Both the position numbers and the translations under genes were made by a program. From NCBI GenBank assembly GCA_032358165.1, contig JAALGY010000017.1, positions 372,001 through 436,000 of the forward strand: 64,000 bases of DNA, read 5' to 3'. Positions 53,726-64,000 of this stretch are shown piece by piece. Below the pieces are notes generated by a model, which was not told the origin of the DNA, did not search any database, and saw only the letters and a program-made list of their open reading frames with translations. The DNA is from Diplosphaera chodatii (lineage: Eukaryota; Chlorophyta; Trebouxiophyceae; Prasiolales; Stichococcaceae). Every line of letters begins with the position of its first letter. The first letter of the stretch is position 1.

Positions 53726-55889
53726 ATGGCCGCAGCGGACGTCGCCCACGCGCAGATGTTCTACCCGAGGAGCTCGTTGGATGCTGCCGGCCCGGTGAGG
53801 CTGTATCCTGCGCAGCTGCCTGGGCAGACATTGGACGAGAGCTGCATGCCCTTGCGAGAAGCTTCCCCTGCAGTGCACCACCTGCCTAGGCGCCGTCATG
53901 GCGACGGCTTCAGCTGTTACATGATGATCAGAGGCGTCTGGCAGCGGCATCCGCTGGTCGAGCGGGCTACAGGCGCCGTGATGCCGTGATAAAGGCCCGG
54001 CACCCGTCTGCCGTAGCGCTGTACTTAATGCCCGCTCCCTGTGCGCGCAGGGCGAGGCGCCGCTCTACAGCTTCAAGCCGGAGTTCGACGTGAGTCTTGC
54101 GCCGCTTCTTTAATGCATCCCGACACCGCGTCACGCTTGCGTCTGTCAGACTTGGTCAGGCAGTCTGTCAAAGTACGGTGCCACCGCGGCTGCGGCCCTC
54201 GGCGGACCACCGTCATGCTTGGTACACATGTTGTATCCGCTGGTATGCAGGGCTTTGATCTGGACGGCACCATCTTCGAGCTGGGCCTGGACAACGGCTG
54301 CAACTACGACGCCGCATGGTCCCTCTTCGACGGCAACGACGGTGCGGATGGATTCAACACCTCCTGCCCGTCTCAGAAGGTCTTGCTGCCGCCGCACAAG
54401 CGTCTGGGGCCGGCGCTGGCTGCGATCGCCAAGCGACAGGGACGCTGACTTAAGGCTCGGCACTGGCACGAAGCTGGAGCTTTCCCTGCGTCCTGCGATC
54501 GCAGCTCCTGGGCTGCGCATTGCAGTGCGTTTGAGTCGTTGTCTGGTGTTGCTTGCGCAGCCGCTGACCCGCTTCGTACAGCGCTTCGGGCCTCATTGCT
54601 GTGCCCAGGCACCACATCCCGGATAAGGCTGGCCCGTCCTGCCCACGCCAGCACGGCCTGCGTGCAGCAGACAGCGTGCAACCGATCGTGGCAGTGACTG
54701 ACTGGATGCTGGCACACGAGCAGCAGTCTAGCGACGATGTGATTGGCACCCTGCTGCCTGCCATGTGGCAGATGCCCGAGGCACATGGCAGGCGCCGCGC
54801 ATTGGCTCAAGTCCTTCCACGCACCTGTGCAACGGCCATTCACCCCTTGTGCCCACTCGCAGGCATGGTGCCGGACCTGAGCCCCGCCACGTCGGAGTCG
54901 TCCGCCGAGCTGTGCCTGGGCCTCACGCACAGCAGCTCCACCGCAAGCCTGACGTCCTCCGAGACCGCCCCCTCCCCAACGGTGGGCGCCAGCATCGCAG
55001 CAGCCCATCAGCAGCCTGCATTGCACTCTCAAAGGAGCATCTGAAGGTGTAGATCGTCAGCCAAAGGCTGGCGTCATGAGCGTACCTGGCGTGGATGGCA
55101 CACATCAGCATATGATGCGGGGTGTGGCAAACCACACCATCACACCGACCTGCAGGTCCCCAAGGCGCTGGGCGCCACCGCCAGCCGGGCGGCCAGCCCG
55201 CCGCTGCGGGTGCCCAGCACGCGGTCATGGCCCTCCCTGGAGCTGCCGCCGGTGGCGATGACGCGCGAGGAGCGCGTGGCCCGGTGCGCAGGGTCTAGAG
55301 TTTCCAGGCGTATCCATAGTTGCTATGGCAAGGTTCCAGGTGGAGTGCAGCTAGCCAGTGGCAGTTTCTCACGACGAGACTGTGCCCACAGCTTTGGTCG
55401 CAGGCTACAATGCACGCCACTTTCAGCAGCTATATTGCAGCGGCATTCGCGAGCCAGGCCGATGTGCACCCGGAGGATGTGGCAGGTGGCGTGGTGTGAA
55501 GCTGTCTGCTTCCACACTGCAGGTACCGCGAGAAGCGCAAGAGGCGCACCTTCGAGAAGACCATCCGCTACGAGAGCCGCAAGGCCTACGCCGAGGTGCG
55601 CTGCCTCACTGGTGGCATCATGGGCCGAGACTGCAGCAGTGCGAGCTGTGGACGCTTGCCACATGAGGACTGTCACATCGAGCTCCTGTACAGCAGGAGG
55701 TGGCAGTGGGTGGCATGATCCACCCCAACGCGCCATGGACGGGATGATGGGACCTACTGGCTGTAGCCTAACACCTATTGCACTGATGTCCCACAGGTGC
55801 GCCCGCGCATCAAGGGCCGCTTTGCGACACGGGAGGAGGTGGCAGCCATGAAGGCCGCCGCCGCCATCGGCGCCCCGTCCCCCTTCTAG
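53726..55889 (+). CDS. CCT-domain transcriptional regulator (CONSTANS-like C-terminus, no B-box)
   Basis: Seven exons: 53726-53794, 54051-54089, 54251-54341, 54863-54981, 55156-55283, 55523-55595, 55797-55889, total 203 residues. The C-terminal CCT motif begins R-E-E-R-V-A-R-Y-R-E-K-R-K-R-R and continues F-E-K-T-I-R-Y-E-S-R-K-A-Y-A-E, R-P-R-I-K-G-R-F, spread over exons 5-7. The middle is Ser/Thr/Pro-rich; the N-terminal ~65 residues contain acidic and aromatic patches (F-D-L-D-G-T-I-F-E-L). CCT domains bind NF-Y subunits and DNA CCACA/CORE-type elements and occur in CONSTANS, TOC1/PRR and CMF proteins. No B-box or receiver domain is present, so it is closest to the CMF class. In plants these proteins act in light, clock and starch control; a role here is inferred. 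The basic motif should serve as nuclear signal. Confidence 0.88.
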
Positions 55890-57341
55890 CGACCGGCAGC
55901 CACAGCAGTCGGCCCGCGCAGCGCGACCGCAGCGCTTGTTTTAAGCGCCGCGGGGCCTGCCGGGGCCCACGGGGATGGCGCGGCGGCTGCCGCCGGATGT
56001 GGTTTTGCTGGGAGCCTGCTGCCGCGGGGCGCTGCAGGGGGGGCGGCCGCGTGTCGGACGGCCCCCCGCAGGGCCTGTGACGCAGCGTGAGAGGCGGGCG
56101 TGGTTCTGTTTCGGATGGTGTCTTCTCTGGAGTGGGTGCGGGGCACCGCTGTGGGGTATCAGGGGCAACAACCCCACCCTGCAGCGTGTTAGCAGCACCA
56201 GAGTCTGTTGGTGTGGAATCTGTTGTTGCGCTTCCCTGGCTTGGTGGCGGGTGACGAGGTATTTCTGAGGCCGCACGTTGGCGCACGTTCATATACACAA
56301 GCCATACGCTTCAATTTTGTTGCGTGCGGCAGCAGCCGCACGCATGTTTCGACGTCTGACTGTGCGGCAGCACTGCAGCACTGGCATTTTGGAGACTGGT
56401 CATGCTGCCACCACATGCTATTGGCAGCGCTTCTGTGCAGCCATGGCATCTGCTGTCGCAGCATTGATGCAGTCTGCCGCTGTTCGTGCAGCCATACAGG
56501 GCCGGTTGGAGCAATTGCGCTCTTGGATGCAGAGCATGCGTTGCTGCCAACGACACTCCCCGATCGCACGTGTATTTGTGAGACACCCAAAGAGCATTGC
56601 AAGCGGGATGGCAAATTTGATGGCTGCAATGGGGCGTTGTGTCCGTGACTGCTCGCGTGTCTGTGGCATGCCACTGCACCGCTCCTGTAATTCATCAACA
56701 TGTACATTGGGTGCGGCGCTTCGGTCTTGCACTGCTCTGCCCCAGTGAACACAACATGGCAGCTCAGCACAGAGCATTACCCGTAGCTGCAGCCACCCCT
56801 TCAAAAGCGTCTCACACTCAACACGACCCACACATTGTGGTGTGCTGTCTGTCACTCAAATGCACTCTGCTCCCTGCATCATCCTCAGCAGCAGCAAAGT
56901 GATGATGCCTCCCTTGTGTCTACCTCTTCATCTGGTGCAGTGCCTCACATTGTTGCAGGGCAGGAACCCCTGTGACCGCCGCATGATCCGCCGTACTTTA
57001 TTGGGTCAGTTGCCAGCGGCCCATCAGGCCGAACAATTTCAGAAACGGAACGCGGTCGATTATTATCAGATTGCGCAGCACGCACACCTATGCTACTACA
57101 GCACGCATTTACCAGACATTGAAGTCTGTCGCGGCACCGGCAGCGGTCAGGCAAGCACCTGGGATCGACAGGGATCGACAGTCTGCAGGTGCAGCCGGCC
57201 AGAGTGCCGTCAACATGTCGTTGATCACACCTCACCACTGATCGCACACAATTTGCGTATCTTGTTCGGCTGTCTGATGTGCACCCGTCACGCGCAGGTC
57301 ACGTAAGGTCGCGTGAGGCGTGCCCAGCTTGTAGGTACCAA
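55890..57341. other. Spacer between CCT-domain and DUF3598-like genes
   Basis: 1.45 kb without a convincing gene. A TGTAA near 56686 could be a polyadenylation signal. The part 56960-57170 is less GC-rich than its surroundings and contains a 10-bp direct repeat (GGATCGACAG twice, about 57161-57180); its nature is unknown. Confidence 0.35.
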
Positions 57342-59841
57342 ATGACAGCAGCAGCAGCCTGCATGCTAGCACAGCCCTTCAGCCGCAGCGTGACTGACAC
57401 ACAGCCAGCAAGGCTCCAGACCAGCTCAACGCGGCCATCAGCGCTTATGCGTTGTGGATTTCCGGCGCCGCCAGCGCCACGTCAACCCAGTGCCGGCCGC
57501 GGCCCACGGCCTGCACCGCTCGCAGCGACAACACAGCCAGAAGCGCAGCCCGCGTCGCGACGTCCAGCGCCGATGGCGGCGACCGAAGCTGGTGACGTGG
57601 TGACGCCTGAGGTGGCGTGGCGGCGCACCGAGCACCTCTCAGACAGGTGCGCCTGCTGTGCGCACACTTCAGGAGGCAAACATCAGGCCCTCCCAGCTGT
57701 GTACGGATGCACATGGCGGGCACTGCTGCCGACTCGCTGCTGCAGTCCTCAATCCATGAAGCAGGCTGCAGGTTTGAGGCGTGACCCCGTTCAAGGGTTT
57801 GTAACTGGCTACGGCCCACGCTGCAGGGAGTGGACGACGTATCAGGGGTGCTGGACCATATACAGTGGCACGGGCACGGGCGGAAATGATGTTTTGCGTG
57901 AATACCATGGCATCCGTTGCTTCCGGCTGGCAGGTTGGTGGCAACAGCACCGGCGGTGCATGCGTGATGTGCACTGCAGCCCTGAACGGCGGGGTTTCTG
58001 CGTCACAGTCTCCTGCGCAACTCACTGTGCTGAGCCCCAATCCGGGCTGCAGGCGAGGGCAGGCGGCAGCTGCTGCACAAGAACTTGACATCAATCAACT
58101 TAGGGTTTGGCAGCCCTGTGCAGCGGCCAGACGGCTTCTGGGAATCCAACTACACCTACAGCGTCGATGAGCCCACGTACAGCGTGAGGTCGCACTGCCT
58201 GCGTTTCTGCGAGCATGCAGCTGTGGGCGACGTGTGTGCATCAACCCGGATGCCGTCAGAGTACCAGCACAGCAGGGCTTTAGAGGTGATCTAACGTGAC
58301 GGCAGGTGCGTATCCTCCATGCTGCAGACAAGCACGCAGCCCCAGCCTTCAGAAGCCGGGCAGCAGCCGCACCAGACCCGGCGCATGACGGTGGCCACAT
58401 CCCAGGTGCGCTTGCCCACCCTGCACCAGGGGTGCCCGACATTCTCACAGCATGGCGGTGCCGCATCTGGCCTGGTTCACCTGCAAGCACAGGTGGACCA
58501 CAAAGTTGCAGGTTTCTTTGCAGAGGCACGTCTGCGTCACATCAACGCCTTCGTGCTGCTGGAATGTGTTGCCTGAGCGACACGTCAGCAACCCCAGTGA
58601 TGGTGCCATGCGAGCAGGCGTACCTGTCGAGCCCTGCGGCGCTGCCGCCAGCAGATATCGCTGCGGCGGGCTCCAAGGATGTCTCAGGACCGGGCCGCAG
58701 CATGCTGCCGCCGGGCGTCTGGGCCTACGAAGCCTTCCTCGAGGTAACGCTGGAGTCCACCCCATAGAACAAGTCGCCCTCCTGGACACCGGAACCATTT
58801 GCCAGACCGTGTTTCCATCAGATATGGCCCACCAACTTGGACATCGAACACCTCTGGCTGGCCGATGTAGCTTAGTGGCATGGGCAGCGCGCCTGCAGCC
58901 GGCACTGCGGGCTGCCCAACTGAGACGCCTGGGTGGTGGCGGCAGCAGTCTGCTGGCGTCTGCAGGGCAGGGTGCAACAGGGCATTGCCCCCACATAGCC
59001 GGGCTCGACCCCAGCCATGAGTTCTGACCCCGGCGTGGCGACTCATCGAGCAGGATGGCGTGTACCGCTGGAGCCTGGGAGCGGTGTATGAGCTGCCCTC
59101 GCGGCGGCTGAAGACCACGTTCCTCATCCGCGAGTACGACATTCCGGTGGACCCAGCGTCCTCGCTCGACCCGCAGCGGCTGTCCATCCCAGATGCGCGC
59201 CCAGGGTGAGCAGCCACACGCGGCGCTGCGTCGCGCCCTGATATGGGCACATCCGAATAACTAAGGTGCTGCCTGCATCTGGCCAACAGGAGGTGTTGGG
59301 CGCTGCACCAGCGGGCTCTGCTTGCCAAGCATCCTGATGTCGGGAGGGGGGTCTGCCACTCCCTGTGCCGACTGTGAACGCATGCCGAGGTGCAGCAGGA
59401 AACAGGAAGTTGTCTCCATGTTACGCAGTCTGGGCGACCCAGCGGGCGCAGCTGACGCGAAGGCAGGCAGGGTGTGCTCGGTGGCCGAGGTGCGCTATGG
59501 GGCAGACGGGCAGCTGCGGAGACTGCCGGATGGCAGCGCAGCGGAGGAAGGGCCCGGGGATGATGGCACCAGGTTCGAAAAACTCGACTGTATCTTTGCT
59601 GTACAAGAGCATGAACCTCGCCAGAGCAGGGGTGCCTGCCGGCCATCCTATCTCAACTCAGCATTGACAATGTGCAGTATTGAGAACAGAACGACAGTTG
59701 GCTTGATGCTCCCTGCCCACTGTGCGCAGGCTGCTGCAGTACCCAGATGGGATGTGGGCACGCATCCCCGAGCAGCTGCCGGCAGCAGGCAGAAGCGGCA
59801 GCGGGGATGCCACCTTCAGTTGGGGCGGTCCCATGCGGTAG
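57342..59841 (+). CDS. Plastid-targeted DUF3598/CpcS-like (calycin-type) protein
   Basis: Tentative exons: 57342-57646, 57827-57933, 58104-58183, 58340-58405, 58451-58492, 58618-58743, 59054-59205, 59429-59572, 59730-59841, about 377 residues with consistent phases. Exons 5 and 6 have an alternative pairing (58511/58598). The N-terminal ~75 residues (Ala/Ser/Arg/Pro-rich) suggest a plastid transit peptide. The middle shows the strand pattern of DUF3598 N-domains: E-W-T-T-Y-Q-G-C-W-T-I-Y-S-G, R-E-Y-H-G-I-R-C-F-R, G-F-W-E-S-N-Y-T-Y. Later parts show V-Y-R-W-S-L-G-A-V-Y-E, V-A-E-V-R-Y-G-A-D-G-Q-L and the closing L-L-Q-Y-P-D-G-M-W-A-R-I-P. In cyanobacteria CpcS-type relatives bind or attach bilins; in algae the function is not established. 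An exon between 58743 and 59054 may be missing from this model. Confidence 0.45.
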
Positions 59842-60429
59842 GGTTGCACCGTTTCCACTGTGGACAGGACAACCATCACCAGGTCACAATGCACAACACC
59901 ACTGCGCGTCTGTGCTTCAACGATGAGCCACCTTGAGTGTGTTAAGTGCCCTGTTGCAGCGGCGCACTGGCATACCAGCACCTGCAGGCAACATATGCCG
60001 CAGATACGGGGACTCTGGCATCCCTTTGCGCCATGGCCTGGCAATGAGCGGTGGTGGACCATGGGCTGAAGATTGTAGACTATAGACTGTAGACTGACTG
60101 GACGTCGTCAGGACACTGCCACTGCACTGCTACGATTTGTCTGATCAGGCAGAGTTGCCTGTCGCTCGCGAGGGTCGCACTGTTGTACAGGTTGTCGCTA
60201 TGTGCCAGGACCAAGGGGTGTATGCATGCCGGGAGCGAGCCACATGACGCCTTCTGGACGCTGCATCGCTGATATTAGGGACAATCGCTTGTCAGCACGC
60301 ATGTATGGTCATCTGGCTGGCTGCAGGACTTGCATCAACCCCGCAACACCTCTTTCCCGGTTGCAGTTTGTGCATGTAAAGCGCGTGCATCCTCGGAATC
60401 AGCGCAGCTGCACCCAAGTGATCGTGGCC
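59842..60429. other. Upstream region of L-galactose dehydrogenase
   Basis: 588 bp with no recognised gene. A short imperfect repeat of TAGACT/TGTAGACT units lies at about 60075-60098. Confidence 0.4.
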
Positions 60430-62841
60430 ATGTCGCAGCCGAAGCTGCCCCGGAGGAAGATCGGGAACACTGGCATAGAGGCGTCGGTGCTCAGCTTCGG
60501 CGCGTCGCCTCTGGGCAGCGTGTTTGAGGTGCATGCCTGGTGACGCATGTATTGGTGCATGCTGAACCATGCCCATGTGCTCAGTCCCAACACCTGAAAC
60601 GCTATGTGATACCTGATCCTCAGGACATAGACGAGGAGGAGGGGGTGCGCGCAGTACATGAGGCCTTCCGTCTGGGCATCAACTATTTTGACACGTCGCC
60701 CTTCTACGGCAGCACCCGCTCTGAGCAGGTCTCTGCCCAGACCTTACACAAGTAACGTTGTGATATGGGCACCTATGAGCGCCGACACAATCCCCCGTGC
60801 ATACACAGACCGTGTGCAGCAGCTGCATGGTACCGTATAGTTCAGCCGACAGCCAGAGCTCCATTTACAGGTGCTGGGGCGTGCTCTGAAGGATCTGCCG
60901 CGAGACCAGATCGTCGTGGCCACCAAGGTGTGCACTGCAACCCTGCACATGCGCCGGAGGCTCCTCCGATTGCAGCACAGTGCAACAGCATGCACAGGCT
61001 GTGAGCTGTGTAAGAGCACAACTGATTTGCCCTGATGGGGTCAGAACGGTAAATGTTTGGGGCGCAACATGCAGGTGTACCTCCCTGTCGTGTGGCAGCT
61101 GCACACAAGCAGACGAAAGGCAGCAGCGCCGACGTCGCAAGAACCTGTTGGCTGAGAGACTGACAAGACGTCTAGGCTGGCATAGGTGGGGCGGTACGGG
61201 GCAGAGGAGTTTGACTTCAGCAGGGAACGCGTCACAGCCAGCGTCTCAGAGAGTCTCCAGCGGCTGCAGGTGCGCATCTGCCGGCAGGGGTTCCAGCTAT
61301 CACACCGTTTGGGCCAGCAGTCCTAGAGTGGTGGACCTTCTCATGTTGCAGCAGCCAAAGGGCTCACCAAGTCAACGCATTATGGGGCAGTGCAGCCAGA
61401 ACATCCTAAGTGTGTCGTTGCAGGTCGACTACATCGATGTCATCCAGACGCACGACATCGAGTTTGGAGACCTTGACCAGGTGTCAATCTCAGTTCACTT
61501 GTATGTAGCTTGCAAACCTCGGCAGAAGCTGTAGGCCTATGCCGCTGCAACCCATATCGGCGTGCTGGCAGCCTGTCCCCTGCGGTGTACACCACCCTTG
61601 CGGAGATGAAGAGCACCAGAGCACTGTTCCTGGTGGTCTGTGGCATGCACAGCGGCATAATCACCTCATCACACGGCGCAGGTCGTCAACGAGGCGATAC
61701 CAGCGCTTGTGGAACTGCGGGACAAGGGGCTGGTGCGGCACATCGGCATCACAGGCCTGCCGCTGAACGTCTTCAGGAAGGTGCTAGACAGGTGAGCTTC
61801 GTGGACATGGCCTGTGCAGAGGTAGACGGCAGATTTGCATGTACACCGTGCACCATCAATCCACAGCAACATCCAGTGATCCACCTTGCACCGGAGGGTG
61901 CTGCTCTTTATGCACCAGCGCAGAATATTGGCAGCTACTGCTGCTGTGCAGGGTTCCAGCAGGCAGCGTGCAGCTGGTGCTGTCCTACTGCCACCACGCG
62001 CTGAACGACAGGTCGCTGCAGGACCTGCTGCCATACCTCAGGGAGAAGGGCGTGGGCGTGGTCAACGGCAGCGTGCTCAGCATGGGCCTGCTCACCAACA
62101 AGGTGTGACGCACACCAGCTCTGATGGTTCCGTCGCATTTGCAGGTCATGACCGTACCATGCCATCACAGCAAAGCCTGGAGGGGTTGCAGCCTGTCCAC
62201 GCCCTAGATGGGCACCACAGCGACCCCACCGCAGCAAATGTGATGGCCCAGCCACCTGATGCCGCGAAGTGCGACACATGCAGGGGCCCCCAGACTGGCA
62301 CCCGGCGCCGCGTGAGGTGAAGGACGCGGCAGCCAAGGCGGCGCAGCACGCGCGAGACGCGGGCGTGGACATCGCGAAGCTCGCGATCATGGACGCGGTC
62401 CGAGCCGAGGCCATCCCCACCAACCTCATCGGCTGCGCGTCCAGGGAACAGGCGCGCACCAGCACTTCAGATACAAGTCTAGTATCTTGTGTGGTCTTGG
62501 TTGTCTTTGCTGCGAGATTCTGTGTTTTGCAGCCAGAATGGCGCATCACTGCCGTCAGGCCACGACGGCTGACTGAGAGCTGCCAGCGCACCCCATATGT
62601 GTACTGGATGCAGGTGGTGCCCGCGGGCCGGGGGTGTTGTGCAGGGGATGCTGCTGCAGGTGTCACATGGTGTCCCGCCTCTGCGCAGGTGCGGTTGAAT
62701 GTCCAGGCGGCGCTGGAAGGCCTGGGGCTGGTGCCCTCGGACAGCCGGCAGCAGGAGGAGGAGGCGCTGCAGGGTGTGCGGGACATCCTGAAGCCGGTCA
62801 TGGACACCACCTGGCCGTCGGGGCGGCCAGAAAACAACTGA
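60430..62841 (+). CDS. LGALDH: L-galactose dehydrogenase (aldo-keto reductase, ascorbate biosynthesis)
   Basis: Nine exons: 60430-60528, 60624-60728, 60871-60927, 61186-61269, 61424-61480, 61682-61791, 61952-62102, 62284-62451, 62689-62841, total 327 residues (plant enzyme ~319). It oxidises L-galactose to L-galactono-1,4-lactone with NAD, the penultimate step of the plant ascorbate pathway, in the cytosol. Aldo-keto reductase features: G-A-S-P-L-G-S-V-F, N-Y-F-D-T-S-P-F-Y-G with catalytic Asp and Tyr, V-A-T-K with catalytic Lys, I-Q-T-H-D-I-E-F-G with catalytic His, and I-G-I-T-G-L-P-L. The C-terminal G-P-P-D-W-H-P-A and T-W-P-S-G are diagnostic for this enzyme rather than other reductases. 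Exon 8 appears to end at a GC donor (CAG/GCGCGC); other junctions are GT-AG. No transit peptide is seen. Confidence 0.94.
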
Positions 62842-64000
62842 GCAGGGTGTGCAGCCCCCGCCGCAGCCACAGGCCCTCAGCTCTAAGGCAGGCAGTGGCC
62901 GGTCCCATGAACGAGTACGAGCTCAGCCGCGTGCACTGGTTGTGGCGCCTGGGAATGTGTGAAGATGTCAGGCTGGCGATGATCAAGCTAGCTGGATCTA
63001 TGCAACCCACTCTTGCACAGGAATCGCACAGGCGTTTGGGTCTCGCTGGAGCCTCGACAACATGTCTTCCTGATGCACTGAACCTGCACCAGTCTTTGGC
63101 TTCGCATGCATCAGGCATGCACTGGCGCTGACAGCATGTAGAGACGGCTCTCGGCTCGAAGAAGGGGCCATGTGCTGAATGTGGCAGGCGGATCCTGTCC
63201 TGATGCACGAATGGACTGCCATGCTACCATATGCCAGTGCACGCAGCAACCAAAAACCCTCGTCTCGTGCGGTGTGTTATTGTACCACAAAAGCCTCGAC
63301 AGTTGTTACTGCCTATTAGGAGGGACTCATGTGGCGGCACGTCATGTTACAACTTGAACAAAACACACAAGGAAGTTCACAGGGGAGGCCCACAGGAACT
63401 CACACAGCTGGGCCCCAGGGTTCAGGGCCCGTAATTACTTCGGCGGTCGCCCGTCTGACCAGGGTTTAGACGTGATCCACGGCGCTAACCCCAGCCGCTG
63501 TTCCAGTGCTGGCCACTACAGTTCCGCACACCCACTCCGCCACTGCCACTCACTCTGCCTTCCTCACTGCCAGACGCGCCGCTGCACAGCCGCCGCCGCT
63601 GCACCCCTGCCGATCAGGTGCGCACTGATGCATGTCCGAAGATGACTGTCGGACAGCATGCTGCCAGGTCGCTGTTGCTCCCCGCCTTCAGGTTCTTCGC
63701 CCCACCAATATTAAGATGCATCTTCAGCTTGCGATTGCGCCGCTGTCGCGCCGCCTCTGATGCTCCGCTTGATGTTTCCACCCGACGGTGTTGTCGGCTC
63801 AACAACACGGGAGCCCTGTCGTAGCACCTTATGTCAAACCCGTGGCGCTGCAGACCCCACTGCACGTCTCGGCCGGCCACGCATGCCATCAATGCGGTGC
63901 ATAGCCCACTTCACTCGATGCGTCAATGACCCTTAACACTTTTGTTGCCTCGTCATGCTGCCATCCGCTTGCGTCGGTGACAGCTCGACGCTAACCGCCT
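62842..64000. other. 3' region of L-galactose dehydrogenase to window end
   Basis: 1.16 kb with no convincing gene. From ~63520 the plus strand becomes rich in CCAC/CCGCC pyrimidine-type sequence, as in a promoter or 5' untranslated region of a gene beyond the edge. A 92-codon minus-strand open frame (63614-63892) has no recognisable domain. Confidence 0.35.

Noticed and set aside
56189..56770. 193-codon minus-strand open frame
   Set aside because: No recognisable motif, Cys/His-rich random-looking composition, and it lies in a probable 3' untranslated region.
63614..63892. 92-codon minus-strand open frame near the window end
   Set aside because: No domain or homology pattern; too short and isolated to call a gene.

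Overview
This is nuclear DNA of a eukaryote, most likely a trebouxiophyte (Chlorella-like) green alga. Evidence: GC-rich coding sequence, dense short introns with TGCAG-type acceptors and GTGAG/GTGCG donors, plant-type orthologues (an ascorbate-pathway L-galactose dehydrogenase, a CCT-domain protein, a Strawberry-notch helicase close to plant FORGETTER1), an organelle-targeted cold-shock protein, and F-box/LRR gene families. No bacterial operon, CRISPR array, rRNA, tRNA or intact transposon was found. Exon structures were built by hand: splice sites were chosen so that reading phase and family homology both hold.

Layout. Positions 1-4686 (minus) hold three tandem F-box/LRR paralogues with one intron at the same place; the copy at the window edge has two frame-breaking single-base insertions. 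Positions 5317-8282 (plus) encode an EIPR1/TSSC1 WD40 protein. Positions 8904-10145 (minus) hold an intronless mTERF-like gene. Positions 11034-24777 (plus) hold a ~47-exon Strawberry-notch/FGT1 helicase. Positions 25717-26076 (minus) encode an h-type thioredoxin. Positions 26642-29201 (plus) encode a multipass membrane protein resembling fungal Rrt8/Lds proteins. Positions 29524-32843 (minus) encode a USP12/46-type deubiquitinase. Positions 33930-35953 (plus) encode an organelle-targeted helical-repeat (PPR-like) protein. Positions 37854-41639 (minus) encode a secreted, apparently GPI-anchored, periplasmic-binding-protein-like protein. Positions 41994-43203 (plus) encode a cold-shock-domain protein. 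Positions 43737-44914 (minus) hold a UPF0047/YjbQ gene made only of very short exons. Then four genes run in the same direction: PRP4 kinase (45357-51905), CCT-domain regulator (53726-55889), a DUF3598-like plastid protein (57342-59841) and L-galactose dehydrogenase (60430-62841).

From 4.7 to 45.4 kb the genes alternate strictly in strand, so start sites are paired over short shared upstream regions (about 350-1090 bp) and stop sites face each other. The genes do not form one pathway. They cover housekeeping jobs: vesicle tethering (EIPR1), chromatin/stress memory (FGT1-like), ubiquitin handling (F-box proteins, deubiquitinase), pre-mRNA splicing (PRP4 kinase), redox and ascorbate (thioredoxin, L-galactose dehydrogenase), and organelle expression (mTERF-like, PPR-like, cold-shock protein).

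The most notable observations are at gene-structure scale: two tandem duplications in the PRP4 kinase gene that each copy a 3' splice site and keep the frame open; a decayed duplicate exon inside an EIPR1 intron; SUMO-interaction-like motifs in the inter-lobe insert of the Strawberry-notch helicase; apparent GC-AG introns; a gene whose exons are all under 100 bp; and a GPI-anchored solute-binding-like protein. I found no convincing novel multi-gene system.
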